Positions 21,011 to 32,621 of a DNA stretch of 64,000 bases are shown here, piece after piece. Position 1 is the stretch's first letter, and every line of letters begins with the position of its first letter. The translations under genes were made by a program, and so were the position numbers. Below the pieces are notes generated by a model, which ran no database searches, had not been told where the DNA came from, and was given only the letters and a program-made list of their open reading frames with translations. The DNA lies in the NCBI GenBank assembly GCA_964016885.1, contig OZ024740.1:208903718-208967717 (forward strand). Direction: 5' to 3'. Source of the DNA: Eledone cirrhosa. Lineage: Eukaryota > Mollusca > Cephalopoda > Octopoda > Eledonidae.

Positions 21011-21269
21011 GACACTGCAAGATTTTGCCATCAAATTTAGGAGTAAAAAGGTGTCATATACTGGAAAATACGGTAAAATGTACGTCATTTTTATATGATT
21101 GAAAGGTCTGTTGGATTTTGTTCAATAATTTGATATATAAAGAGGACTTCTATTCATATATTATGTTCAACTTTGGTGTAAATTAATTCACATATTAATC
21201 ATCCTAATACATACATTTTTGACTTTGATACACATGAAGAGTTATAACATTTTACCATACTTTTGTTAT

Positions 21270-21560
21270 GTGTGGCATTGTAGTTATTTGTTCTGAATCT
21301 GTTCTAAGTTCAAATCCCAGTGAGGTCAACTTTGCCTTTCATCCTTTCAGGGTTGATAAAATAAATTACCAGTCCAGGAGCAGTGGAGTGATGGAATTGT
21401 TTAAGTGTTGGATAAGATGCCTTGTAGTATCTGTTCTATCTCTGTATGTTCCAAGTCCAAATCTTGCCTCTTGTCACTGGAAAAGTGGTGATTCATATGC
21501 CAGAAGTTGTGACCAACAGATAAATGGAAAGACCAATGGAAGGATTGGTCCTTTCCTTAA
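21270..21560 (+). repeat. Diverged SINE copies
   Basis: AGTTCAAATCCCAGTGAGGT, CTTTGCCTTTCATCCTTTCA, then a second head-like unit (GCAGTGGAGTGATGGAATTG) and body TGCCTCTTGTCACTGG. Confidence 0.65.
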
Positions 21561-21992
21561 CTTATATTTCAGGATCATCTGTTGGCTTAGTTTTTATAAA
21601 TCATTGTCATTTTTCTGTTTATTTAGTTGAATTTACATTTCCTCATCAAAGGTTTTCATGAAAATATTTTTATCGATTTATTTTAAAAGAAAATTGATAC
21701 ATTTTTTTTAATTTTTATTTTTATGTACGTTTTCGTAACAGCAGGTATTTTGGTGATGTTTTAAACTGGTGATCTCTTTCTCTCTATCCCTCTCAACCCT
21801 TAAACTTTGTCCAAAACACCCAAGGGTGATATTTTTAGTTTTATCTATTTTGGCTTGATCATGCACACACACATATTACGCAGACACACACACACAACAA
21901 AAAGGTTGTGACAAGCATCATATCTACCTAATTGAATGGCTCACTAGATGTTCTAAATGACTATCATATGCTCTGTCCTTACAATGGTATTT

Positions 21993-22198
21993 GGTTAATT
22001 CTTTCATTACTGTATTTCTAATGAAAGACACTGCTTTCAAGTCACTTTGAAAATAATCAAGTATTTTGAGCATTAATTTAACAAAGGTTCTTATATGGAA
22101 TAATGATGAAAGATTTTCTGATAAATATAAACACTTTAAAACAGTTTTGTATCATAGAATCAAGGGCAGTTTCAAGCAAATTGGCATAAAGAGTTAAA
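21993..22198. mobile_element. MITE family 2, copy 2
   Basis: GGTTAATTCTTTCATTAC at one end and GGCATAAAGAGTTAAAG at the other. The interior shares TTTGAAAATAATCAAGTATT and AAATATAAACACTTTAAAAC with 13205-13467. Confidence 0.65.
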
Positions 22199-23984
22199 GA
22201 AAAATATAAACCTAGCAAATAAAATCAACGAGCAATTATATGTGTAAACTCATTGAGATATTTATATGTAATTGATATAACTTTAAAAGCTAATGTATAA
22301 AGATATTTTTTTTTTATTATATAAAAAGCTAAGATATAAAGATTTTATTATTTTATTACATAAAAAGCAACATTAAATTTGTCTAATTTTCTCATTTTCT
22401 AAAGAAATATTGAATCTGAAAGACAATTGTCTTTTTGTATTCTTCTTGGCCTTTTATTTTTGTTTATTTTTCTTGGGTGCTAGACTTATCTGTTATCTAG
22501 TTTAACAAGACCATCTGGTCCTGTTGCAAACATTTGTATCAGGTCTCTGGTTTGAAGATTCCTTCCTCCTTCTTGCCAGACTCTCTGAAAAGGGTTATGG
22601 GTACTGCCCTTCCCACCATGATTAAACAGTAAAAAGAAGAAAAAAAAGGTAATTTTCGTTTGTTTTTTTTTTGTTTTGTTTTCTTTTTTTATTATAAAAC
22701 AACCATAGCTTTTTTTATTCCCAAACAAGAGAAAATAATTCTCAAAATACATTAAACATTCTTTTTTTTTTTTTTCTTTTTTTATCCTGTATTTTAAATG
22801 TTTTATAAACTATTTAAAAAGCAAAATAACTATTTTCTATGTTCCATGGCTGCTTGACTGTGAATGTAACTGCTGTAATCATACAAGGAATACTGCTGCT
22901 ACTATGTTGTCAATTACTGTTTCATTTTGTGAGCTTTAAATAAATATTTTCTCTTTCTGAATTAACGAGAAACACAAAAGAAAGGAAGATAAGATTGATT
23001 GTATATTTTGCTTAAATAAATGTATTATCTGAACTTTGTGGATTTGGTTTTTCTTCCATCACCACCTATATATTTATCAGTTCAAATTCGTTTTTTTTTG
23101 TTTTTTTTTTAATGAAAATTTCTATCATTATCAGCCTCGTCATTTTGTGAAGAAGAATTGACTTTACTGAACAATAGTTGGAATTTTACATAAGGACAAT
23201 AATAATAACAAAAGCTACGATTAGGAAAGGGTTTCTGAATTTCATTTCTTAGTAAAGTTAGCTCCCTTACCACTCTACAGTTCTCATAATTCAATGACTT
23301 AGATATAGTCAAACTTGTATATTTCGTGTAAAACGTCTGTCGTGCTGGAAAGGAGATGTATAAGATAACGCTTTTCAAATCACGCTGTAACAAGTCTATA
23401 GAAAAAGTCTGTGGGAGAGAGATAGTTGTGGTGGCGATAACCCCGAAAAAGTTCTTTAGATCTTGGACGATTATATATATATTCATTTGTTAACATCAGC
23501 TATCTTATTTACTTGCCTGGTGAAAAGCATCACCTAGTAAACCATAATAGTACTTTATGGTTACTACAGGGACATGTTTTGAAACCTAAGGTAGTGACCA
23601 ACTGTCGAACAGACATTAATATACACAGTTAAGCATTCAAAATGTTATTGAATTTTTTTTTTTTTTTTTTTTAATAATTGATTGTTGATTACATTTAAAC
23701 CGTAGAATTACTACAGAATCAGCTATTTTTTAAATTCTTTTTCTAGTTTCTTATTAGTCTAAGGAACCACAATTGAGGTATTAAGTCTATATAATCGATC
23801 CCAGTATTTATTTTATTGCTATGTATTTGCCAAACCTAACTTACTGTAAACACAATGTACAATGGGATTACGAACTGTTTAAACAGAAACCACATGTTCT
23901 TATACTTGTGCTTTTAATTACTTTCTCTATATGCTTGACATATGTACTTTTTGTAATAAAGCCCAGACTTTTCTTTACAAAATT
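22199..23984. other. Intergenic, AT-rich
   Basis: Poly-T tracts (22660-22690, 22762-22785, 23647-23671) and a diverged copy of the 4855-4930 repeat at 22555-22640. The open frame 23109-23486 (-) has no recognisable domain and I do not call it a gene. Confidence 0.5.
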
Positions 23985-25440
23985 TCATTATTATTATTAT
24001 TATAAAGTGCTCAGGTGCACTACAACTCGTCAAAGATGCATGCATGTATAGTACATAGAATAATATACAAGTGAATAGTGTATGAGTCATGATATACATG
24101 TGTGTATGTCTATGGAGGGGGAACATTAGGTGTAGTGTTGGCGAATCTTGGGAAGCATGGAGGTTTTAAAGGATGCAGTGTCTTGACAGATAACAACTGA
24201 TGCAGGTAGTTTGTTCCATGCTTCAGCAACTCTGAGCGCAAAAAAATGTTTCCGAAAGTCATGGGAACTGTGCTGTTGTCTGACTTTGTGGGCATGCCCA
24301 CGTGTGTTAGACACATAGAAAAAAAAAAAAAGGTACTCAGGGTTGTTGTTGGCAAGATGGTTAATAATTTTGTGGGTGTTTACCAAGTCAGTTGCCAGGC
24401 GTCGGAGCTTCAATGTATCCATGCCCAGGGAAGCAAGGCGTTCAGAGTATGGTAGATGCCTGATGGAGGGTATTCGCTTGGTTGCACATCTCTGAACAGT
24501 TTCCAGGCGGTTCTGCGCAAGATAGGGATTCCAGACTGGTGATGCAAATTCTAAGTGTGGCCGCACCATAGCCATGTACAGCCTTAAATAGATAGCTGGA
24601 GAGCGGCTGACAAAGGTCTTGCTGAGTGATGCTAAGACACCCTCGGCCCTCTTGACAATTTTAGAGACCTGCTTCGTCCAACGCAAATCGCTGCTGACCG
24701 TAATGCCCAGGTCACGTTCACAAGAAGACTTCTTGATATTAGTGCTGTGGAGGGAGTATGTGGACGCTGGTTTTTTACTCCTGAAATGCATGGTGGTGCA
24801 CTTGTCCACAGCTAGCTTGAGTTGCCAGTCTGAGATGCATTGTGTCCAGGTCAGACTGCAAGCAAGATCTATAGTATTCAGAATCTGTCCTTTTTATCTC
24901 AAGGTACAGCTTGATGTCATCTGCGTACTTTTAGTACTGTGGCATTCTTTAAGTTGGCATCTATGTCAATAATATATGCCAAGAACAGATCCCTGTGGTA
25001 CACCAGATGACATCTCATATGGTGAGGAATGCTGTCCCAGAACTGACTACCTCTCTTCGACTGAGAATGAAGGACTCCAACCAGTTAAAAAGATCATCCT
25101 TCACACCCATTACAGAGAGTTTTGCCATAAGCCTTTTGTGTGGCACAGAATTGAAAGCTTTCGCAAAGTCAAGGTAAACAACAACCACCCATGAGACGCC
25201 ATCAGTGATCCGGGTGATGTCTTCAAGAAACTCGATAAGTTGATCACAGCAGCTGGAGTTGGGGATAAATCCAAATTGCGAGGGCCGGATAAGACTGAGA
25301 GTTCCAGAAGTTCTAAAGTGTTTCTCTGACACAGGATTCCATCAGTTTGGCTATGCAACTCGTAAGACTGACTGGACGATAGTTCACAGGTGATGTGCGG
25401 CCACCCTTTTTGAACAGAGGAATGACACTGGCAGTTTTTT
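23985..25440 (-). pseudogene. CR1/Jockey-like LINE, 5'-truncated 3' end
   Basis: Decayed reverse transcriptase of a non-LTR retrotransposon. On the - strand the frame 25332-25015 carries SLIRPSQFGFIPNSSCCDQL and the palm motif VYLDFAKAFNSVPHKRL, and 24809-24126 holds the thumb and C-terminal domain (YMAMVRPHLEFASPVWNPYL, RDLGITVSSDLRWT). The YADD segment, near 24930, is outside an intact frame. The element ends in an ATT tract (23988-24002), which is its 3' tail. The copy is cut at about 25440, before the start of the RT domain, so it lacks endonuclease and ORF1. Frame breaks make it inactive. It is closely related to the + strand copy at 51405-53970. Confidence 0.85.
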
Positions 25441-25740
25441 ATATAACGAAGGGCGAGTGTGTTACCACCAACCTAATTTAATGAATACAGTTGGAGTATA
25501 TATTAAGCGCGAAGCAACCGAAATCACGGTAACTGCATATCTGTACATACAGTCTCAGTTAATCCTGTACAATGAATATATTTCAGCAAGGTCGGCAACT
25601 GTAATGCGGGAGTTATTTCCCTTGTGAAATTGCTAATCCCAGACTATATTTTCATTCTAAGATCGTTGTTGCATTTTCACGCCCTATAGATTCTTTACAC
25701 CGTGGTTTCATTCTAACCCTTATAGTTTAATTCCTGTCTC

Positions 25741-25860
25741 CTATACATTCATTCTTAACCTTAACCAAAAACCTTACCCTAAACTTATACCAAAACCTAA
25801 CCCTAACTCTAAGCGTAACCATAAATCCACCCCTAACCTAGTCAGAGCCCAAACCTTTAT
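25741..25860 (+). repeat. Degenerate telomere-like repeats
   Basis: Loose array of CCTTAACC, CTTACCCTAAAC, CCTAACCCTAACTCTAAGCG and CCCCTAACCTA. These are variants of (CCCTAA)n, far from perfect. Confidence 0.45.
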
Positions 25861-25959
25861 TCTTACTCCAACCTAAATCCTGTCTATTTTTCTCTTTAAT
25901 CGCAAAACTGAAGTATATGCGGTTGGGATTAGTAACAAATGAACCATTGAGATGTTTTC

Positions 25960-26195
25960 TGTGGGACATTGAGATTTTTTTTCAGTAGGCCATTGAGGGG
26001 CTTTCTGGAGGGGTCCTGAATGTTTTGTTTGTTTTGTTTTTTTCTTCTGTAGGCCTTTACCGGTTTTCTTCGAGTTTTTTTTTTTTTTTTTTTTGTAGGC
26101 CTTGGGTTTTCTTTGAGTTTTTTTTTTTTTTCTTTTTCTGTGGTCCTTTCAGAGTTTCTCGGTGAACCATTGATCGGTTATCTGTAGTTGGAAAC
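25960..26195 (+). repeat. Degenerate tandem repeat, unit about 50 bp
   Basis: Repeated theme TGTAGGCCTT, GGTTTTCTTCGAGTTTTT, poly-T, then GTAGGCCTTGGGTTTTCTTT, with units ending in CATTGA. About four poor copies with expanded T tracts. Confidence 0.5.
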
Positions 26196-26514
26196 CAACC
26201 CCGACAAAAATTCCAATGACATAAATCCTGGCACCAAATTTAATTGCTTTTGTAAATTCTGCATAATTTTTTTTTTTTTTCAAGTATACTGTTTATATTA
26301 TTTATTACGCAACTAACAGGATTATTTTTTTTACTTCCGGAAATGTTATTTGCATAACTTCACTATGAAAGGAAATACCATACATGCATGCATACATACA
26401 TACATACAATCAACGGAACTGCCTGCTCATGAAATTAATGTGTAAATGGCTGAGTATTTCAAAGATATGTGTACCATTAACATAGTTCTCAGGGAGATTC
26501 CGTGTGTCTGGTCC

Positions 26515-26672
26515 CTTGAATTACACGTACAACTCATTTTTGGTTGCTGGGTGGACTGGTGCAACATGAAATAAAGTGTCATGCTCGAGGACACAACGCG
26601 CCACCGAGAATTGAAATCCTGACCTTACGATCGTGAGCCGAACACCCTAACCATTAAACCACGTGTCTTCGC
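26515..26672 (-). repeat. OK-type SINE, 5' half
   Basis: In reverse this reads from a tRNA-like head (ACACGTGGTTTAATGGTTAG, B-box-like GTCAGGATTTCAATTC) into GTGTCCTCGAGCATGACACT and TTATTTCATGTTGCACCAGT. Confidence 0.75.
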
Positions 26673-26699
26673 ATACATACCGCGCGTGCACACGCGCAC

Positions 26700-26860
26700 A
26701 TGATGGCTGAAATTCGATGGGGCCAATCTCATTCTGAATATCGATGCAATGTCCAAAAAGAAGAACTGGTCTAAATTGGATGCAAACAAAGTGGCAGGTT
26801 TTATATGAGAATGACCTCCTAGAGAGATGTTTTAATGAAGACTAGGAGTCTCTCGCTCCA
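26700..26860 (+). repeat. Unnamed repeat family E, copy 1
   Basis: GGCCAATCTCATTCTGAATA, then GCAGGTTTTATATGAGAATG and GACTAGGAGTCTCTCGCTCC. The same order of blocks appears at 27300-27480, 44640-44810 and, reversed, at 61490-61725. Confidence 0.6.
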
Positions 26861-27299
26861 CGAAAAAACAAGAAGAATTTATTTGATGGCTGTTAACTCT
26901 CCTGAGTTCCTCCGTCTTTTGATGGTTTTTGTTTTTCATCCCGCGGGATGTCCAAAATCCCCTTCCTCAACAAGCAAGCTTGGTGGGGTTGACGGTTTAG
27001 TCACCGATGACCCGACCATGCACAGGTTGTACTGGGTTACATGTTACCAGTAGCACCCAAGAGTAATCTGACATAAAAATACATACATAATGGCTGCATC
27101 TCGGATTCGAGAACTGCCATTCCTTGAGCTTTTTCTCATACATGGATGGCACAAACATGACATTTTAGCCCTACCAAGGACTTAGATTCCTTTCAGCATA
27201 TGCTGCAGCGAAAGAAAAGAGAAAAGGCCATGCTCACGCAACATCCAGGAAAGTTGTTTAGATCAAGTGATGCCTGTGCTTGAATTTTTTTTTTTTTTT

Positions 27300-27485
27300 T
27301 TTTGGTGAAGTTTTGTGGACCAATCCCATTCTCTGAACAACAGTGACAGATATCCAAAAAGAACAGGCCAACATCATTGGCTGCCATCGAATTACAGGTT
27401 TTACATCAGAGTTTTCTTCTGGGATGTTGTCCTAACACATACAAGGAGTCTCTCAATCCCAATGGGCTAATTGCACGCTCGGACG
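27300..27485 (+). repeat. Unnamed repeat family E, copy 2
   Basis: GACCAATCCCATTCTCTGAA, CAACATCATTGGCTGCCATC, ACAGGTTTTACATCAGAGTT and AAGGAGTCTCTCAATCC match the other copies in order. Confidence 0.65.
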
Positions 27486-27534
27486 CTAAACCGAGTATTT
27501 CCATCTCCCTTCGCGCGCACGCACGCACGCACGC

Positions 27535-28100
<566 letters not shown>

Positions 28101-28104
28101 CACA

Positions 28105-28700
28105 TTTACGATGGTCGGCTGAAATGTTTATAGCCTGACTAAGATACTTTCATGTAATGTAACCAAATAAGGTTTATTTTTCAACATAGTCCCCCTTGCA
28201 GTCCTTTTTCTATCGGTGTTACAGTGCTTGGATCCCATTGGAGAAGAAGCTTCCATCCTGTTGGTAAAAAAATTGTCGTCAGTAGCAATGTGTTTTCATG
28301 TTGGGGAACAGATGATAGTTAGATGAGGTCAAATCAGGCAAATGGGGGTCGGGCGGTGATCAACCAATTCACAGCCACAGTCACGTACAGCAGCCATTGA
28401 AACCAAGGGCTTGTGTGCTGGAGCATTGTCCTGATGAAACAAGGGAGTTTAGTCATAATAGTCTTTCATAACTGCCTCAGCAAGTTGGCATAGTACTCTC
28501 CATTGATGGTATGACCCTTTTGAAGATAGTCAATAAACACAGAGTCTTTTGTATCCCAAATCACTGAAGTCATCACCTTCCCAGCAGATGAAAGGACCTT
28601 GACCCTCTTTGGAGTAGAGATTGTTTCCACTGCATGGATTTCTCTATTTGTCTCTGGCTTAAAGTGATGAACCGATAATTATTAGTGCACTGTATTAATA
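28105..28700 (-). pseudogene. Mariner-type transposase remnant
   Basis: The - strand contains frame pieces of a Tc1/mariner DDE transposase: the first-aspartate region SVIWDTKDSVFIDYLQKGHT and the second-aspartate region FIRTMLQHTSP/HQDNAPAHK, reached through a frameshift (28400-28445). Then come RDCGCELVDHRPTP, where the third-aspartate segment SPDLAP is degraded, and a tail resembling ALQHRWKKCV...GDYVEK. The N-terminal helix-turn-helix part is missing. The right end GGTCGGCTGAAATGTTTATAG (28113-28133) matches the inverted ends of the MITE at 59005-59181. It has several stops and frameshifts and is not functional. Confidence 0.8.
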
Positions 28701-28929
28701 AATAACCAAGTGACAATCTAGAAAAGTTAGGGGCTTCAGACAAGGAAATTAACTAGCTAATACTCACTTCATAAATACAATCTGTTTGCGGAACAGTAAA
28801 AATATACAAGACTTTTCTAAAGTTCAGCATATGACATTCATTATTTTTATTATCCAAATTTCAACGATGGATCTTTTTTTATTTGTTAGAAACTAGTTTC
28901 CTTTCTTATAGGAAGAATTCAAATAATTA

Positions 28930-29092
28930 AAAAAAGGAAGAGACCAACACACACACACATACATAGATACATACATACATGATGGCTGCCCCCTCGTTAT
29001 CGAGTATGGCCATTGCACGAAAAAAAAAGAAAATAATAATAATAATAATAACAACAATTTTATATATATATATATGCACACACACACACACG
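28930..29092. repeat. Microsatellites at the RTE-like 3' end
   Basis: (AC)n 28949-28960, (AAT)n 29032-29051, (AT)n 29062-29073 and (AC)n 29078-29091. They mark the junction of the element below. Confidence 0.8.
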
Positions 29093-32000
29093 ATAGCAAC
29101 TAACAGCGCTGCGATCGTATGTGGCTTTTTTAGCCCAGCCAATGATCTAAAATATCTTTCACGGAGTTGGCAACCAAAACATTCACTGGCAGTAGCCGGC
29201 TGTGGTTGGAGTACATGTACTTTTGCATGTTGTTTGGCAAGCATGATGAGTAGCATCTCCAACAGCAGCCTGGTAGTCAACCACTGGTCTCACTTTATGA
29301 CTGCAAAGATGACTTTCGAATCCAGCTTTGCTGAGGAAGAGTCTCGCACAGATGCTGCTTGTTAGCGCCATAGGAGGACCTTCGCTGTCTGGAAATGCAA
29401 CAGTAATGCCTTTCCTCACATCCCTCTTTACTTTCTCGTATGCGATTCGAGATGCCTCAAAGGCAACTTTCCCCTCATATACAGTCTTTCTCCATTTATT
29501 ACGATCAGCAGCAACATTTTCCCATGTATCAGCAGAGATGTTAGCGTCTTTCAAAGAGGCTTTCAACGAATCCTTATACCTCTTTTTTGGTTTATGTGGA
29601 GGTCGTTTTCCTTGAACTAACTTTCCATAAAAGAGTTGTTTTGGTATTCTAGAATCCTTCATCCTGGCAAGGTGACCACTCCAACGGAGTCTTTGCTTAA
29701 GCACAAGAACCTCTATACTGTCACACAGAGAGCTTTTCAAAATCTCGACATCACTGATGTGATCCCTCCAGTCAACGCCATGGATCCGTCTGGGACACAT
29801 CTGATGGAAACGCTCCAATTGTTTAAGGTGGTGTCGATATGTGACACAAGTCTCGTAGGCATAAAGAAGAGAAGAGAGCACATATGCCAGGTACCTTTGT
29901 CTTCTTGCATATGTCTCGCCGAACCCAGAGTCGCCTTTCTAGCTTTCCGAAAGCATCATTTCCTAAACCTGAGTGGGATTTCATTATCAAGGTTGCTGTA
30001 TCGATTGACAGTGCTTCCCAGGAAGACAAACTGATCAACCACTCCAAGTCGTTTACCATACTATTAGATATTTGGCTCCCTGTACTGCTTACCAGTGGCA
30101 GGTTGGTACATGATGACGGTTTTCTTGAGACTGACAGTCAATCCTAGGGCAATGCAAGCATCAGAAAATGTGCTGCATATCACTCTCTGTGTGCACTACA
30201 AGATCGCAATCATCTGCATACAAGAGGTCTCTTATGATTGATGTAAATACTTTTGTTTTTGCAGCAAAGCGCCTGATGTTAAATATGCTGCCTGAGGTTC
30301 GATATCGGATGTAAACACCGTGCTCGCAATTCCTGAATGCTATATAGAAAACCATTGCAAAGTATATGGCAAACAGGGTCGGTGCTGGAATATCCCCCTG
30401 TTTTACTCCATTTTTTACTGAGATAGGCTCCGACACCTTACCTCCGACATTAACCCAAGCCTTCATGTCGTCATGGAAAGACCTAACCAAATCAAGGACC
30501 TTATCAGGGCAACCAAGTTTCTGGAAAACCTTCCACAATGCATTTCTGTTAACAGTATCGAACGATTTTGTCAGATCGACAAAAACCTAATACAGATCCA
30601 AACCTTGTTCCATGCACTTCTCCTGGAGCTGTCTAGCTGAGAAGATCATATCAGTAGTGCCGCGTCCAGCATGAAAACAGATTGACTTTCAGGAAGAACA
30701 CAATCTGCAATGTGTGTCAGCAGACGGTCCAGAAGCACCCTACATAGAATTTTTCCTACGACAGAAAGCAATGATATACCTCTGTAGTTTCCACAATCAT
30801 TATTGTTACCCTTTCCCTTATACAACACCACCATTACTGCATCTCTCCAGTCCTCAGGTACGGATTCACTAGCCCATATCCTGCCAAACAAAGAGTGAAG
30901 ATGTTGCAGAAGTTTCTCACTACCATATTGTAGGAACTCTGCATGTATGCCATCCATACCTGGAGACCTTTCACTGTTCAGCTTCGAGATAGCTACTGCA
31001 ACCTCCACAAGCGTCGGTGATTCTGCGAGAGGTTTTTCTGGAATGAGATTGAGGAAATCTTCATTGACGACAGACGGCTGATTCAAAAGTTCATCAAAGT
31101 GCTCTCGCCACCTTCGTAGAATTCTTTGTGAGTCACGAAGAAGTTCCTTGCCACCCTTGCTGCGAAGCGGTGTCAACAGAGAAGAAGACGGTTCATAAAC
31201 TTCACGCAAGAGACTGTACAACAGCTTTGTGTTATTGGAATCTGATGCAGCTTTTATCTCATCAGCCTTCTCACTCCACCACTTATCCTTCATCTGAGAA
31301 AGATTCCGCCTAACACATGATTTCACATCCTTGGGTACCTTATGCAACATATTCTTCTCCTGTGATTTTGCTGTCAAGTAGCGTGACAGAGCACGCCTCT
31401 TATCAGCCAACAAGTCTTCTATATGTACATCATTCTCATTAAACCAGTCTTAATGTTTTCTCTGCACCAATCCCAGAACACGCCTGCCTACATCATAAAC
31501 CGACATTTTAAGGGTCGGCCAATCCTCACCAAGATCTGCAACATGCATCTCTTCTCGCAATGTCCTCTTCACATTTTTATCTCTAAGATGAGCAGCATTC
31601 AATCTTCTGGGCAGGGTGACACCAGGAGCCCGGATTTTACGTTTAGTGATTAGTTTCATTTTTGCGCGTTCCAGAAGGTGGTCCGTCCAGCACTCAACTC
31701 CACGAAGAGCACGAACACACTGCACATCCTGTCTGTCACGCATCCAAACAAGGACGTCGTCCAAAAGTCCAAAAGATGCCATTTCTTAGATGCAGGATGC
31801 ATCCATGCGGTCTTAAATTTGTTCTTTTGCTGGAACATGATGTTGGTAACACACAGATCCAGTTCCACACACATCTGCAGCAGGAGCATACCATTGTTGT
31901 TACACTTTCCCACCCCATGCCTTCCGATTACATTCCATGTGTTAAAATCCCTACCCACTCTAGCATTAAAGTCACCAAGCACGATGACCTTGTATGCCTG

Positions 32001-32580
32001 AGGGATAATTCTTAAAACACATTTCAAGGCATGGTAAAAGGACACTTTTTCTTCATCGACAGAATTCATAGTTGGAGCATACACACTCACCAGGGTCGCA
32101 TATCTTCCTTTGTCCAGAGGAATTCTCATGGACATAAGACGCTCACTAATCCCCACGGGGAATTCTTTTAATTTATCCAAAAGAGCAGTCTTAACAGCAA
32201 ATGCTACCCCAGCCTCTCTTCTGGTTCCTTCATCTCTTCATTTCCAGAAGAATGTATATTCTCCACAAAATTCTGTAAGATGACCATTTTCAGATAACCT
32301 CGTCTCAGATAAAGCTACGATGTTGAGATCGTAACGTCGAAGCTCCTTTGCAACAAGAGCGTTCAGGATGTTCCAAGGAATCCCTGTCAAGCAGCGTCCG
32401 TACGTTCCAGCAGCCAATATTAAATGCCTTGTTTGGTTCTATTACAGTAGCACGATGACGAGCGGGCCCAGGCTGTAATACCCTGGGGCCCCTGCCCTTA
32501 TTGCCAATTATCTCTTTTGTTCCAGAACCCTTATTGCCAGTTATCTCTTTTATATTGTTTTGGAACATCATTGAATTGGA
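29092..32580 (-). pseudogene. RTE-like non-LTR retrotransposon (endonuclease + reverse transcriptase), decayed
   Basis: Reading 32580 to 29092 on the - strand: AP endonuclease start FNIGCWNVRTL (about 32430), endonuclease body 32180-31656 with VYAPTMNSVDEEKVSFYHAL and GDFNARVGRDFN, linker, then RT 31413-30646 with RSPGMDGIHAEFLQYG, YKGKGNNNDCGNYRGISLLS and LLDRLLTHIADCVLPESQSV. RT continues at 30538-30161 with VKQGDIPAPTLFAIYF and the catalytic LLYADDCDLVVHTE. The C-terminal region 29881-29183 has RLRWSGHLARM and a C2H2-like CARLFLSKAGFESHLCSHK in which the first zinc ligand pair is incomplete. Several frameshifts separate these frames, so it is inactive. The clade is judged by motif style (RTE/RTE-X-like). 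L2-type is the alternative. Its 5' end abuts the 3' tail of Tx1 copy A. Confidence 0.8.
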
Positions 32581-32586
32581 AAAAAA

Positions 32587-32589
32587 AAG

Positions 32590-32620
<31 letters not shown>
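32587..32620. repeat. (AAT)n tail of Tx1 copy A
   Basis: About 30 bases of AAT, directly before CTTTCTTTATTAACCACAAG, the common 3' end of the Tx1 copies. Confidence 0.9.

Positions 32621-32621
<1 letters not shown>

Noticed and set aside
23109..23486. A 125-residue minus-strand frame
   Set aside because: No motif, signal peptide or homology that I can recognise; chance is likely in AT-rich DNA.
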